Shown here piece after piece: positions 1 to 13,504 of a DNA stretch of 41,416 nt. Numbering within the stretch: the first letter of the stretch is position 1; each line of letters begins with the position of its first letter. This stretch comes from a virus. Made by a program: the position numbers and the translations under genes. Location of the stretch: the IMG/VR virus record IMGVR_UViG_3300037346_000555, positions 1-41,416 of that record. One strand, written 5' to 3'. The notes beneath the pieces were generated by a model, which saw only the letters and a list, made by a program, of their open reading frames with translations, did not search any database and was not told where the DNA came from.

Positions 1-1588
1 AGTGCGCACCTCCGACAAGCATTGATACCAACTTGGCTGCGTCACTTGCAATCAGCGTGTGCGAACCTGTGTACACATTTCCAGTCAACGGGAAGAACGC
101 CGGTCCTGTTGGTCCAGTCGGACCTGTTGGTCCTTGTGCGCCAGTTGGACCTGTTACACCTTGCGGGCCGGTTGGACCGGTAACTTGCGAATCAGCACCT
201 GTTGGACCTAAAGGTCCCTCGGGTCCTGTTGGGCCAAGGATACTTCCAACGCTTTGCCATGCAGAGATAAACGGAACCCAGACATACAAAATTCCATTAC
301 CAACAACGTATCCGTCACCAGGACTTCCAACAGCAGGCAAATCATCTACTGTTGCAAGTGCTCCAATAATTTGAAGTGCCTCGCCTGTTGCACCGGTTGG
401 ACCTGTTGGGCCAGTTGGACCAGTGACAAAAGAATCAGCGCCCGTTGGACCCGTTGGGCCGGTTGGACCTGTTGGACCAGTTGGCCCTGTCACAAAGGAA
501 TCTGCTCCGGTTGGGCCGGTAGGGCCCGTCGGTCCAAGCTCGCCTTGTGGTCCAACAATTTGTCCAACGCTGTTCCAGGCAGCGCCGTCCCAAACATAGA
601 GGTCACCGTCGTCGTCAACAATGTATGCATCATTGGTTACGTTTTCTAATGATGGAAGAGCTGCGGCTGTAAGCACTGAGCCCTTGAAATCAATTGATGT
701 TCCTTGTGGACCTGTCGGCCCTTGCGGTCCAGGGATAGTCGATGCTGAACCTGTTGGTCCCGTTGGGCCCGCCGCGCCTGTTGCTCCACGAATACCTTGT
801 TCACCTGCAGGGCCAGTTGCTCCGGTAGAGCCTGTGGGCCCAGTTGGTCCACCTGATGGACCGGTTGGCCCGGTCGGTCCAGTACTTCCAACAACGCTTG
901 TGCCTGTTGCACCGGTTGGCCCTTGTGCACCTGTCGCACCAACGAATCCTCGAGGACCAGACGGACCAGTTGGTCCCTGTGGACCACTTGGGCCGGTAGG
1001 TCCTTCAGGACCGGTAGGTCCCTGGTTTCCTGCAGGTCCAAGGTCACCTTGTGGGCCAGTGTTTCCACGTTCTCCTTGTGGTCCAACAAGTCCTTGCGGT
1101 CCTGTTGGTCCCTGTGGTCCTGGTAGTCCGATTGGCCCTGTTGCACCAATGGCACCTGTTGGCCCGGTGTTTCCAAGTGGACCTGTTGCGCCACGTGGTC
1201 CTGTTGCACCTTCAATACCTTGAATACCCATTGAGCCTTGTTGCCCTGTTGGGCCAGTTGCACCGGGAGGACCAGCGTTGCTTGACGCGGACTCAATCCA
1301 AAAGGAATCATAGTAAACGTAAATCTGTCCGGACTCGGAGTTGAACCAGGCGTCACCTTCAGCTGGATTTTCAGGAGGCGTTGCTGATGACGTTGCAAAA
1401 ACGCCATCGGGTCCAGTTGGCCCTGTTGGTCCTGTTCCGCCGTCAGGTCCCGTTGGACCGGTTATTCCCTGTGGACCAACAACCTGAGTTACTGTTAGGT
1501 TCCATACGGTACCGTTCCATATCCATATAGAAACACCGTCTGTAAACGTATCTTCTATACTCGGTGAGTTTGGAAAATCAAGTGCCAT
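1..1588 (-). CDS. collagen-like tail fibre protein (3' end outside window)
   Basis: The gene starts at ATG 1586-1588 with AGGAG 10 bases upstream and stays open to the window edge, so the C-terminus is missing. The product begins [15 protein letters not shown] and has long Gly-Pro-Thr/Gly-X-Y runs broken by modules of about 45 residues with a pattern like [17 protein letters not shown]. The last visible part, after the final GPTG run, reads [15 protein letters not shown] and looks like a C-terminal fibre domain. Collagen-like Gly-X-Y regions with interspersed globular modules are typical of phage tail fibres and minor tail proteins, which extend from the tail tip and touch the host surface. 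It is the most downstream of three collagen-like genes in one leftward operon, 13 bases after the previous stop. The fibre call is solid; the receptor cannot be predicted. Confidence 0.85.
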   Translation of the reverse strand, partial: MALDFPNSPSIEDTFTDGVSIWIWNGTVWNLTVTQVVGPQGITGPTGPDGGTGPTGPTGPDGVFATSSATPPENPAEGDAWFNSESGQIYVYYDSFWIESASSNAGPPGATGPTGQQGSMGIQGIEGATGPRGATGPLGNTGPTGAIGATGPIGLPGPQGPTGPQGLVGPQGERGNTGPQGDLGPAGNQGPTGPEGPTGPSGPQGPTGPSGPRGFVGATGAQGPTGATGTSVVGSTGPTGPTGPSGGPTGPTGSTGATGPAGEQGIRGATGAAGPTGPTGSASTIPGPQGPTGPQGTSIDFKGSVLTAAALPSLENVTNDAYIVDDDGDLYVWDGAAWNSVGQIVGPQGELGPTGPTGPTGADSFVTGPTGPTGPTGPTGPTGADSFVTGPTGPTGPTGATGEALQIIGALATVDDLPAVGSPGDGYVVGNGILYVWVPFISAWQSVGSILGPTGPEGPLGPTGADSQVTGPTGPQGVTGPTGAQGPTGPTGPTGPAFFPLTGNVYTGSHTLIASDAAKLVSMLVGGAH

Positions 1589-1601
1589 TTTCTGCTATCT
1601 C

Positions 1602-2300
1602 CTAACCCAGCGCGGATTCGTATGTGAAGTGAATAAGAATCTTGTCATTGATGGCAAATAATACAGGAGTATCCGCGGCCACTGGAACGCCCTCGTCATA
1701 GGTTGCGGTCTGCGAGTGGAGCCAAATCTCGATGGTGTCGTCGTCATCATTGTTGAACATCGCTGTTCCAAAGTATGTGATACCTGGTCCTTCATCACGA
1801 AGAGTAACCTGCCCCATTGGCTGGTAGTTCTCAGCGACACCTGTGGCTGGTAAAGAGAACCTGTAGGTTCCGGTACCGCGTACTGTCGTTGAGCCAAATA
1901 TAACTCTAAGTTCACCAATGATTGTTGCGCCTAAGCTTACGTATCGCCCTGTGATTGAGCCATTACCAATTTCTGGTGCGGTGCCTGTTGCTGTCCAGAT
2001 TGGAGTATAGGTTGTCCAGGGGACAAAGGCAAAGCTGCCTGTTTCGCCTATCGGCCCTGTCGTACCGGTTGGTCCTGTAACGTTAGATGGGTTTCCTGTA
2101 GCGCCTGTAGGGCCTGTTGGTCCTGTAGGACCAATTTCACCAATAGCAGTCGAGTCAAGACCTGCAGGGCCGGTAGGGCCGGTTGGGCCAGCGGCACTTG
2201 TGCGAACTAGTCGCCAAGCTGTGCCATTCCACACGTAGGTCTGACCGTTATAGGTATACTCATCGTCTACCACAGGTGTACCTGGGAAATCAATTGCCAT
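1602..2300 (-). CDS. short collagen-like tail fibre protein, 232 aa
   Basis: The N-terminus ([19 protein letters not shown], then [11 protein letters not shown]) is the small Trp-rich module that recurs in phage fibres. It is followed by about 60 residues of GPTGPTG-type repeats (residues 38-92) and a beta-rich C-terminal domain starting near [13 protein letters not shown]. That domain resembles the last domain of the 1531-aa neighbour (shared pattern [10 protein letters not shown] versus [10 protein letters not shown]) and probably forms the trimeric tip. It sits between two other collagen-like genes, 29 bases after one and 13 before the next, so the three are almost certainly co-transcribed. 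Start ATG has AAGGA 9 bases upstream. Exact role (fibre, fibre tip or decoration) is inferred. Confidence 0.85.
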   Translation of the reverse strand: MAIDFPGTPVVDDEYTYNGQTYVWNGTAWRLVRTSAAGPTGPTGPAGLDSTAIGEIGPTGPTGPTGATGNPSNVTGPTGTTGPIGETGSFAFVPWTTYTPIWTATGTAPEIGNGSITGRYVSLGATIIGELRVIFGSTTVRGTGTYRFSLPATGVAENYQPMGQVTLRDEGPGITYFGTAMFNNDDDDTIEIWLHSQTATYDEGVPVAADTPVLFAINDKILIHFTYESALG

Positions 2301-2329
2301 CTGTGTTGGTCCTTGTCTCGTTTCTCATT

Positions 2330-6955
<4,626 letters not shown>

Positions 6956-7034
6956 TTACCATATTTATACTACCAAGGACTTGTGGAGTGTGATACGGCT
7001 TTGGCACCTAGAAACGCAGGTTAGTTTACTGTAT

Positions 7035-8234
7035 TTAGTTTACCTCAGCTGGAATAACGCACACGTCTTGTCGAGGGTCATAGCCTTCTCCAACAACCAT
7101 TGTAAGAATACCGGAGTTTGATTCCATTCCGTGGCGGTCTCTAAACCAAGATGAACCTGGGTCAACTGTTGGGCACTGCGCCCAGAACCTTCCACCAATG
7201 TCCATGCTGCGGTAGTTGTGGTAATGCCCTGACAGCCAAACATCACAGTGACCTAGTGCGGTTTGCCCTGCTGCTTGGTTTGCAAGATACTTCATAACGT
7301 CACGGCCTGTTTGGTGCCCATGGAAGATGCCAACCATTGCCCCGCAAACCTCTATAGCCAGGGTCTGATGGTCTCTAGCAGGGTACCTAAACTCGACATG
7401 AGACAGAGCGGGGTTTTCAGCGCATGCGTCCTGGACAGAGCTTGCAATCTCAGTGTTCCATCCCTCAGACGGGTCAAGCATCACCTGACGCGACACCTCA
7501 TCGTGGTTTCCATTTACAGCGGCAACAATAATGCTGTCCGCGATAGGCGCGAAGGCTTTGATTTGAGCCATCAGAAGTCGACGGGCCACTCTTGTCTGTT
7601 CCGTAAGCCCAAGGTCAGAAGCAGAGTGGCTTTGCAACTTACCGCCCTGTGAAACGTTACCTTCAACATGGTCACCAGGTAACGCAATCATTACCGTGCC
7701 AATCTGACGACCTATCTTGCGCAGGTCATGTAATCTTTGCACCGCGCCATCGGTTGCACGCAGAATGCGGGCAATGGTTTGAGGAGTTCCCTGGCCATTG
7801 GCCTTCTTACCAATCTGCTGGTCACTTGGTGCAAAGATAAAGGCAAGGTCACCGGTTGTCTTAGTTCGTGACTTCCCTGGCTTCCAGTTTTTTACCTCAT
7901 TCACTAGAGCTTCAACGTCAGCCCTGTCTGCTTGAGTGCCTGCTGCGGGAACAACACTTAGCCGATATGCCTCAAGCCATTCACCATCATACTTTTGCCA
8001 TCGTGAGCGACGGACAGACGTCACTCTCCAGTGCTCGGGGTTGAGGTCAAATTCCTTTAGTATCTCCTCAGCGTCGGGCATGTTTCCCGCGGTATGTGGA
8101 GTAGATACGACGTAGCCGCCGTTCTCATCTACCTCGAGGCGAGGCTTCCAAGCCTCTGGAGTATTTAGCGCTTTTTGGTCAGAACCACGACGTCCTGCCT
8201 CGGACATCTCTGCAAACTTATCAGACAGCCCCAT
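7035..8234 (-). CDS. calcineurin-like metallophosphoesterase, 399 aa
   Basis: Motifs of the binuclear-metal phosphoesterase fold are visible in the second half: GDHVEGN (about residue 191), GNHDE (about 240) and GHYHN near residue 340, with HGHQTG between them. The first part includes DLAFIFAPSDQQIGKK, which may supply the first metal-binding segment. The N-terminal 100 residues are a family-specific extension with a basic, Trp-containing stretch (RRSRWQKYDGEWLEAY). Actinophages carry this protein beside a small HTH protein, as here, where the HTH gene ends 3 bases upstream; a role in nucleic-acid processing is likely but unproven. The start ATG is preceded by the stop of the HTH gene, so translation is probably coupled. 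Confidence 0.85.
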   Translation of the reverse strand: MGLSDKFAEMSEAGRRGSDQKALNTPEAWKPRLEVDENGGYVVSTPHTAGNMPDAEEILKEFDLNPEHWRVTSVRRSRWQKYDGEWLEAYRLSVVPAAGTQADRADVEALVNEVKNWKPGKSRTKTTGDLAFIFAPSDQQIGKKANGQGTPQTIARILRATDGAVQRLHDLRKIGRQIGTVMIALPGDHVEGNVSQGGKLQSHSASDLGLTEQTRVARRLLMAQIKAFAPIADSIIVAAVNGNHDEVSRQVMLDPSEGWNTEIASSVQDACAENPALSHVEFRYPARDHQTLAIEVCGAMVGIFHGHQTGRDVMKYLANQAAGQTALGHCDVWLSGHYHNYRSMDIGGRFWAQCPTVDPGSSWFRDRHGMESNSGILTMVVGEGYDPRQDVCVIPAEVN

Positions 8235-8237
8235 GCT

Positions 8238-8516
8238 TTATACTTTGAACTTAGGGCTATTTCCATAACAACGGCAGGTCCTGGCTCTGTGCTTATTTAC
8301 TGAGTGGTCTCCAATATCAAAGGCCTCGTCTCTAAGTGCAGCGGCAATCGCCGTATTTGGAAGTCGTCCTGGTGTTCCATATGGAACATCTAGTACTTGA
8401 ACTAGTTTTTCCTTGTCATCTTTCGTTAGTCTATCTCCATGGATAAGACTCCCAACCTTACAGGGAAGCCCTGCTCCGATTGCACGCGTCTGTTCTAGCT
8501 TTTCGGCGAGTGACAT
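8238..8516 (-). CDS. small HTH DNA-binding protein (actinophage type)
   Basis: About 92 aa. The sequence SLAEKLEQTRAIGAGLPCK leads into LPNTAIAAALRDEAFDIGDHS and ends with basic HRARTCRCYG, a helix-turn-helix arrangement ending in a Cys motif seen in actinophage proteins upstream of metallophosphoesterases. The reading frame extends to 8549, but AGGAGA lies 4-5 bases before the ATG at 8516 (an adjacent ATG is at 8519), so the shorter form is preferred. It could be a DNA-packaging or regulatory protein; terminase small subunits have a similar size and fold, but nothing here settles that. It is coupled to the metallophosphoesterase gene. Confidence 0.75.
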   Translation of the reverse strand: MSLAEKLEQTRAIGAGLPCKVGSLIHGDRLTKDDKEKLVQVLDVPYGTPGRLPNTAIAAALRDEAFDIGDHSVNKHRARTCRCYGNSPKFKV

Positions 8517-8549
8517 CATTTCTCCTATATCTGCTTGTGGGGAGTACAA

Positions 8550-8720
8550 GCATGTAAAATAATTGTATACATAGAAGTCTATAAGAGTGTAATTATCTGG
8601 CGCATTTACTGTAAAATAAAAAGTATGCTTTACTGTTTACTTTAGTGTAGACACACCACAAGTATACGCCTATATTGGTAGAAATTACGTCAGCAGGGAA
8701 ACTGCTTCATATCGTTTAGT
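8550..8720. promoter_or_regulatory. AT-rich intergenic region with probable leftward promoter
   Basis: No gene is seen here. On the minus strand TTACAC and TATACA are separated by 17 bases and face the HTH gene, a plausible promoter. TTTACTGT occurs at 8605-8612 and 8629-8636, and again at 7025-7032; this may be a weak operator repeat or chance in AT-rich DNA. Confidence 0.4.
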
Positions 8721-9071
8721 CTATTTGTCGTCGTTCTTGAAGGTGTGCAATCCAAACTTTGGTGCCGCAGCGTTTCCGCCTTGCTGGCCTAGAATAGTTA
8801 GAAGAACTTCCTTCATAAACTTTACCTCAGTGTGAGTCTGTTTGGCGTCCTCAGCGACCTCATTGACTTTGTCCGCGAGTGAGTCTCCGCCGTTTTCCCA
8901 TAGCTGATGCTCTACTCGTTCTAGTCTTTGCGAAATTGTTCGCCCTTCTTCGTCTATTCCAATGGCGTCATCAAGACGACGAGCAATTTTATAAATTGTG
9001 TATAAGGCTCCGAAGATAGCCACAAGCGCACCGACTATGCTGGCGAACGTGATTATTGCTTCTTGTGTCAT
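8721..9071 (-). CDS. one-TM coiled-coil membrane protein, 116 aa
   Basis: Residues 5-27 (AIITFASIVGALVAIFGALY) are a single membrane helix, followed by a charged helix likely to form a coiled coil (RRLDDAIGIDEEGRTISQRL, then VEHQLWENGGDSLADKVNEV) and a polar tail. The layout resembles the DUF2746-like one-TM proteins of actinophages, sometimes proposed as accessory holins or tail-associated membrane proteins. The gene is the first of the leftward arm after the divergent control region; no lysis genes adjoin it. Function not established. Confidence 0.75.
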   Translation of the reverse strand: MTQEAIITFASIVGALVAIFGALYTIYKIARRLDDAIGIDEEGRTISQRLERVEHQLWENGGDSLADKVNEVAEDAKQTHTEVKFMKEVLLTILGQQGGNAAAPKFGLHTFKNDDK

Positions 9072-9380
9072 CGGGAGAGAGTTCCTGTCTAATACGGGCT
9101 ACGAGGCTGAGGTCATCATTACTACTATTCTAGTTCAGAGTGTATTTTGTGACTCGATAAATACTGCTGTTTTATAGTGAATCTTCCAAAACTTATTGAT
9201 AAAACACCTATCCGGTGTGTACGATATCACACATACCCGTTATAGTCGTAATGCTACAAATACCGCAAACTGCATAAACGTCTTTCTAGTGATGAAACGA
9301 TGTACTTATCGATACTGCAGTACATCTAACGTTAGCGGTCAAGGTTTTTGAGTACAGAATCAACGGAGAGGAACAGTGCA
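9072..9380. promoter_or_regulatory. divergent control region between left and replication operons
   Basis: This 309-base AT-rich region separates the leftward membrane-protein gene from the rightward HTH gene. It holds a dyad GATGTAC (9299-9305) / GTACATC (9320-9326) around the palindrome TATCGATA, and a second dyad GTGTG (9215-9219) / CACAC (9228-9232). Both look like binding sites for a dimeric regulator. No coding region is evident. Confidence 0.5.
9299..9326. promoter_or_regulatory. 28-bp dyad, possible operator
   Basis: GATGTAC and GTACATC are perfect 7-bp inverted arms with a 14-base centre that itself contains TATCGATA and CTGCAG. It lies about 55 bases before the HTH gene start, where an operator for that protein would be expected. 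The pairing is seen directly; the role is inferred. Confidence 0.45.
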
Positions 9381-9596
9381 TTGAATCATCAGACACAAAG
9401 ACGCATGAGCATTCGTAATGTGGCAATGACATATGGGATACCGGCTAGAACGGTCTCGCGTGCTATTGACACCGGAGAGCTTTCAGCGGCAAAAACAACT
9501 ACTGAGACTGGTAGAGAACGAGCATACATTTCTAGACAAGACGCTGATGCCTGGTTTGAAACGCTCTCGCTTCCACGCGAGAGAGCTCGAGCCTAG
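9381..9596 (+). CDS. small MerR/excisionase-like HTH protein
   Basis: About 71 aa from TTG 9381 (GGAGAGG 9 bases upstream); the frame also allows a TTG at 9348. The core (MSIRNVAMTYGIPARTVSRA, IDTGELSAAK, then AYISRQDADAWFE) matches the helix_turn_helix_17 / excisionase DNA-binding fold: helix-turn-helix, a small wing and the 'D.W' ending. Such proteins act as excisionases or repressors. Its stop is followed 3 bases later by the primase-helicase start, so it heads the replication operon and may regulate it through the dyads just upstream. The recombinase at 13630 is a possible partner if this is a directionality factor; that is speculation. Confidence 0.8.
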   Translation: MNHQTQRRMSIRNVAMTYGIPARTVSRAIDTGELSAAKTTTETGRERAYISRQDADAWFETLSLPRERARA

Positions 9597-9599
9597 AAC

Positions 9600-12221
9600 A
9601 TGACAGAAGATATTTCATCGGGAGGTCGTCTCCAAAAAGGAGCGCTTTGGTATGCGTCGCAGGACTGGAAGATTCTTCCATGCTACGGAATAGTTGGAGG
9701 AAAGTGTACTTGTAAAAGTACTCACAATGAACCAAAGGACGTTGGCAAGCACCCAAGTATCCCTGAGTGGAACACCCGAGCAACGGCTGACCTTGAGACA
9801 ATTGGAAACTGGTGGGGACAGGCGCCCGAAAGTAACGTCGGTGTCCACTGTGCTGAAAGCGGATTCTTTGTTATTGATATTGACCCTCGCTCCGGTGGCC
9901 CAGAGTCGTTTGAAAAGTTTGAAGGTCTTGTTGATGGCGCGCTGCCAAAGACAGTTGAGGCTATCACCGGAACCTATTACGACCCCAAAGGCAAGGCTGA
10001 ACGAGGCCGTCACATATTTTATAAGTGCGATGCTAACGAAAGTTTAGTTGGTAATCTCAACAAGGCTGGACTAAAAGGTGTTGACATCAAGCACAACGGA
10101 TACGTGCTTATCTCTCCATCACGCCACCACTCAGGGGTTTCTTATGAGTGGGTTCCTGGGCATGCGCCTTGGGAAATTGAGATGGCAGAAGCTCCGGAAG
10201 AGTTACTTTCAGTTCTGCGCAAGCGAACTCGTAAAACAACCGCATTGGGCGAGGCTGAGTGGGGTTGGCTTGATGACCTTGAGTATGGTGGCGAACGTGT
10301 CAACGTTGACAAAATGCTCGAAGAGGGTATTGAAGAAGGCTCACGCGCAGTAGATATATACAGGCTAGCCTGTGCCCTTTCAAATAAGTTCCCTGTGCAG
10401 ACAGAGGCTGGACGTCTTGCAGTTGAGACAATGATGATTCGTTTCAACGCTGAGAAGGTTCGCCCGCCCATGGAGCTTGAAGGTGCTAACTCTTTACTAA
10501 TGCACACGCGGCGTGCAATCGACTACGTTCTTGAAAATCCTAAGACAGAACGCATGTGGCCAGGTCTCAAGGAGTGGGCAGACAAGTCTCAGGAAGAGAC
10601 AACCGCGCAACAGGCTATAAGAAACGAACGCCGTTCTATACAACGCAGTGAGCAGGATGCCTACATTGAGGACATCGGTCTTATTGGCACTGTTGGAAAT
10701 GCAATATCAACGTCAATCTCGGATGGCGACTCTGTCCGCGTGGCGTCAAACCTAAACAACATTGATGTTCCACATGACCCTGACGCCATTGGCGCTGATG
10801 AAGGTGGTACACCCGGTAAGCGAACATTGACTGACGTTGGTAATGGTCGTCGCCTTGTTGATTCATTTGGTGGAGCTATCCGATACACGCCTGGCCTTGG
10901 CTGGTTTCATTGGGACGGTGGTTACTGGAAGCCTGACGTTGAAAACCTTGAAATGCGAGAGCTTGCTAAAAAGCTCGCGCCCATCATCGCTAGTGAGGTA
11001 AAGAACTACAGCGATTCGGATAAGCACTCTGAGGTTATCAAGTGGGCCAACCAGGCTAAGTCAAATGGTCGTCTTGCTGGCTCTATTGAATCTGCAATTT
11101 CCGACCCTCGAACTGTGGTTGGCGTAAAAACGTGGGACAGTGACGCGACGTTGCTTGGTGTTGCCAACGGCGTTATCGACTTGCGAACAGGCGACCTGCT
11201 CAAAGGACGTCCTGACCTATTTATAACTAGGCGTGCACCAGTTGCCTACACTCCCGGCATGCGTAATACACGTTGGGAAGAGTTCATTGACTTTGCTACT
11301 GGCGGAGACAAGGAGCTTCAGGGGTGGCTGCAAAAGGCCGCGGGTTATTCGCTTACAGGATTACGCACACACGACGTCATGTTCCTTGTCTACGGCCCTC
11401 CAGGGTCCGGTAAGAACACTTTCGTTGAGGCACTGGTGAAATGCCTGGGTACATCTGAATATGCATGGCCGCTTGATTCAAGTATCCTTGCTCAAGGTGA
11501 CGGGCAGTCGCATGGGGCGGACCTTTATCACTGGGCTGAGCTTCGCGGACGTCGTATGGTTTGGGTCGATGAGCTGCCTGACGGTGAGCGTATGAAAGAG
11601 AACTCGGTAAAGAAACTAACCGGTTCATCTGAAATCTCAGCACGTTCACCCGGTGAGAAGCCATTCAGCTTTGAATCACAGGCAAAACTGTGGGTCACAA
11701 CTAACCACAGACCTATTATCAATGACGAGGCAATGTGGCGACGTCTACGTCCTATCCCGTGGTCAAAGGTGCCAGAGTCACCTGACCCTGACTTGAAGGC
11801 GTATATCTTCGACCCTGAAGGCGCATTGCCTGCAGTGCTATCGTGGGCAGTCGAAGGTGCAATCAAGCTTCTTGGCTCTAGCGCAAGGGATAATCTAGGC
11901 TGGTGCACGGCAGTCAGTGAGTCAGCGGATATTTATCGCAAGAACGAGGACCGTATCGGTATCTTTCTTTCTGAAGAAACGAAGGAGGCTCCCGGTACAG
12001 CGTTACCATTCAAGTCTCTCTATGCTGTATACCGTGCCTGGTCTGAAGAACGCGGGGAGCGTCCGATGACACAGATTGCGTTCCAGCGCAAAATGTCAGA
12101 CCGTGGTCTTGAAATCAATGGCCACGGTTCGAGGGCGGAGGTTATGGGGCGCCAGCTTATCCCAAGAGCAGTGCCGAGCGGTGAGGTTGACTGGAACATG
12201 GCAAATAGATTTGCGCGGTAA
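9600..12221 (+). CDS. primase-polymerase / SF3 helicase fusion, 873 aa
   Basis: Replicative protein joining a bifunctional primase-polymerase domain to a superfamily 3 (D5-type) helicase. The prim-pol part has the metal-binding DIDPRSGG motif (Asp93, Asp95), GKHPSI near residue 50, and ISPSRHHSG near residue 170. The linker (330-420) is acidic and Ser-rich. The helicase has a D5-N-like region (about 440-570), Walker A GPPGSGKNT at about 599, Walker B VWVDELPD at about 654, and the sensor motif WVTTNHRP at about 698. Length and order match phage P4-alpha/D5-type primases used in phage replication initiation. The start ATG is 3 bases after the HTH gene. No separate DNA polymerase or helicase gene is visible in the window. 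Confidence 0.92.
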   Translation: MTEDISSGGRLQKGALWYASQDWKILPCYGIVGGKCTCKSTHNEPKDVGKHPSIPEWNTRATADLETIGNWWGQAPESNVGVHCAESGFFVIDIDPRSGGPESFEKFEGLVDGALPKTVEAITGTYYDPKGKAERGRHIFYKCDANESLVGNLNKAGLKGVDIKHNGYVLISPSRHHSGVSYEWVPGHAPWEIEMAEAPEELLSVLRKRTRKTTALGEAEWGWLDDLEYGGERVNVDKMLEEGIEEGSRAVDIYRLACALSNKFPVQTEAGRLAVETMMIRFNAEKVRPPMELEGANSLLMHTRRAIDYVLENPKTERMWPGLKEWADKSQEETTAQQAIRNERRSIQRSEQDAYIEDIGLIGTVGNAISTSISDGDSVRVASNLNNIDVPHDPDAIGADEGGTPGKRTLTDVGNGRRLVDSFGGAIRYTPGLGWFHWDGGYWKPDVENLEMRELAKKLAPIIASEVKNYSDSDKHSEVIKWANQAKSNGRLAGSIESAISDPRTVVGVKTWDSDATLLGVANGVIDLRTGDLLKGRPDLFITRRAPVAYTPGMRNTRWEEFIDFATGGDKELQGWLQKAAGYSLTGLRTHDVMFLVYGPPGSGKNTFVEALVKCLGTSEYAWPLDSSILAQGDGQSHGADLYHWAELRGRRMVWVDELPDGERMKENSVKKLTGSSEISARSPGEKPFSFESQAKLWVTTNHRPIINDEAMWRRLRPIPWSKVPESPDPDLKAYIFDPEGALPAVLSWAVEGAIKLLGSSARDNLGWCTAVSESADIYRKNEDRIGIFLSEETKEAPGTALPFKSLYAVYRAWSEERGERPMTQIAFQRKMSDRGLEINGHGSRAEVMGRQLIPRAVPSGEVDWNMANRFAR

Positions 12222-12242
12222 TAGTACAATGGAAAGGCACGT

Positions 12243-12434
12243 ATGGACAACATAATTAGACAGACGATTGAGGCAGAAGTAAGACTAAAAATCTACAATG
12301 AGATTATAGAATACAAGGAGACCTGCATCAAAAATGGAATATCAAACTATTTTATAAGTGGTCTTGATGTTTCAGCGGACATTGCCATGAACACCAGAGA
12401 GATAAAGAAAGAACAGAAGGAGACACTTTTCTAA
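12243..12434 (+). CDS. hypothetical small protein, 63 aa
   Basis: Charged, mainly helical protein (RQTIEAEVRLKIYNEIIEYK) with no recognised domain. Start ATG follows AAAGG at 7 bases. The stop overlaps the next start as TAATG, so the gene is translated with the DUF4406-like gene. TACAAT lies upstream at the end of the helicase gene and might add a promoter. Confidence 0.7.
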   Translation: MDNIIRQTIEAEVRLKIYNEIIEYKETCIKNGISNYFISGLDVSADIAMNTREIKKEQKETLF

Positions 12435-12931
12435 TGACAGATGTAGAAGTTATCGAAGACATTGCAAAGAACCCGGAGCTAAACCCTGCAGGAATGCAGA
12501 AGATGTACCTTAGTGGTCCAATGACTGGCAAGGACGATTGGAATCATAATAATTTTCACAGGGTTGCCGCTGAGTTCCGTATGGCTGGTTTTGAAGTATG
12601 CAGCCCTGCTGAATTTTTTGACGGCGACACTGGGCGTTCACGTAGTGAGTACATGCGTGAGGCATTCAAGTATCTCCTTGAGGCCGACACCGTGGTTCTT
12701 CTACCGGGGTGGATGGACAGTGAGGGTGCAAAGATTGAGGCAACAATGGCAAAGGAACTTGACCTTACCATCGTTGAATACGTAGAGAACGATGAGGCAG
12801 CCCAGGAGTTTCACAACTACGTTGGCGCACTGACACCAGTAGACGAGGATGGAAACCCCGTTGGTCCTGACCTTGGAGGCTTCAAGGCGGTTGACAGCCC
12901 GGCTGATGATAGCGAGGGCGAGGACGGCTAG
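12434..12931 (+). CDS. DUF4406 / nucleoside 2-deoxyribosyltransferase-like protein, 165 aa
   Basis: The core begins MYLSGPMTGKDDWNHNNFHR, the phosphate/nucleoside-binding 'YLSGPMTG' motif of DUF4406 and nucleoside 2-deoxyribosyltransferase-like folds. It continues with GFEVCSPAEFFDG, REAFKYLLEADTVVLLPGW and SEGAKIEATMAKEL, matching that Rossmann-like family in order. Phage members are thought to act in nucleotide salvage or modification, but few have been tested. The last 35 residues are an acidic tail (DDSEGEDG) outside the domain. It closes the replication operon; a promoter and hairpin leader for the endolysin follow. Confidence 0.8.
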   Translation: MTDVEVIEDIAKNPELNPAGMQKMYLSGPMTGKDDWNHNNFHRVAAEFRMAGFEVCSPAEFFDGDTGRSRSEYMREAFKYLLEADTVVLLPGWMDSEGAKIEATMAKELDLTIVEYVENDEAAQEFHNYVGALTPVDEDGNPVGPDLGGFKAVDSPADDSEGEDG

Positions 12932-12960
12932 ACAGTCAAAATCTGAGCGTGGTATATAGT
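12929..12960 (+). promoter_or_regulatory. candidate promoter for M15 endolysin
   Basis: TAGACA (12929-12934) and TATATA (12953-12958) are 18 bases apart and point to the endolysin gene. The predicted start, about 12965, falls inside the 5' arm of the hairpin at 12961-12993. A transcript from here would lack much of that arm, while read-through from upstream would keep it. Confidence 0.45.
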
Positions 12961-12993
12961 TTGCCCCTGGAAGTAGTCTACTTTTAGGGGCAA
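12961..12993 (+). promoter_or_regulatory. long hairpin that covers the endolysin Shine-Dalgarno
   Basis: TTGCCCCT (12961-12968) pairs with AGGGGCAA (12986-12993), GG with TT as G-U wobbles, and AAGTA with TACTT around the loop GTC. This gives an unbroken 15-bp RNA stem with a 3-base loop. The 3' arm includes AGGGG, the only good Shine-Dalgarno, 7 bases before ATG 12998. Folding would therefore hide the ribosome-binding site. No U-run follows, so a terminator is less likely. Confidence 0.75.
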
Positions 12994-12997
12994 GCTT

Positions 12998-13504
12998 ATG
13001 TCAGCAGCACGTTTAGTGAAAGGCGGAGAAGTTCTTCGCAACCAAATTGACGCAATGTTTCCCAGGCGAGACAAGAAATCTGATGGATGGATTGGAGACA
13101 GAGCTCACCAGGCTCGCGCCTCCGACCATAACCCTGACTCAAGTGGATGGGTTCACGCGATTGACATTGACGAAAACTTCGGCAAGGGCAGGTGGCGTAA
13201 TGGGAAGAGCGCTCAAGCCCTTGCCGACCAACTTATTGAATACGCCGCGTCTGGCCTCCCCGGTTCTGACCGAGTAAAGTACGTTGTGTACGAGGACGAA
13301 ATTGCGTCAGGCACCTACGCGAACACGTGGTGGAAGTGGCGAGGTAAGGGCTATAGCCACCGCCAGCACATTCATGTGTCATTCAACCCTGCAGCACGAA
13401 AAGACAGCACCATCTGGCCTTTGCCAGTTCTTACGCGCAACCTAAAATTGAAAAAGCAGTGGAAGGCTGACTTGACACGCAATAAAGAAACACCGCTACA
13501 ATAG
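12998..13504 (+). CDS. M15-like peptidoglycan peptidase (endolysin domain), 168 aa
   Basis: Probable phage lysin that cuts peptidoglycan stem peptides. Zinc-site motifs of the M15 (D-Ala-D-Ala carboxypeptidase-like) fold are clear: RASDHNPDSSG (His44) with VHAIDID (Asp56/58) and HIHVSF near the end (His124, His126). The whole sequence is the catalytic domain plus a basic tail; no cell-wall binding domain or signal peptide is seen, so export would need a holin. Actinophage endolysins often carry this domain as one module; here it stands alone. The leader hairpin suggests translation is held back until late. A terminator follows at 13581. Confidence 0.88.
   Translation: MSAARLVKGGEVLRNQIDAMFPRRDKKSDGWIGDRAHQARASDHNPDSSGWVHAIDIDENFGKGRWRNGKSAQALADQLIEYAASGLPGSDRVKYVVYEDEIASGTYANTWWKWRGKGYSHRQHIHVSFNPAARKDSTIWPLPVLTRNLKLKKQWKADLTRNKETPLQ

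Noticed and set aside
646-1407. Long Gln/Val-rich minus-strand frame and similar + strand Gly-Pro-Val frames across 33-6600
   Set aside because: They are off-frame readings of the repetitive GPT collagen codons; only the frames starting at 1588, 2300 and 6925 have fibre domains and ribosome-binding sites.
7025-8636. TTTACTGT repeats as an operator family
   Set aside because: Three AT-rich 8-mers with no fixed spacing are not convincing; noted only as weak.
12961-12993. Intrinsic terminator for the DUF4406-like gene
   Set aside because: The stem is strong but no U-run follows, and its 3' arm is the endolysin Shine-Dalgarno; a leader hairpin fits better, though a dual role is possible.
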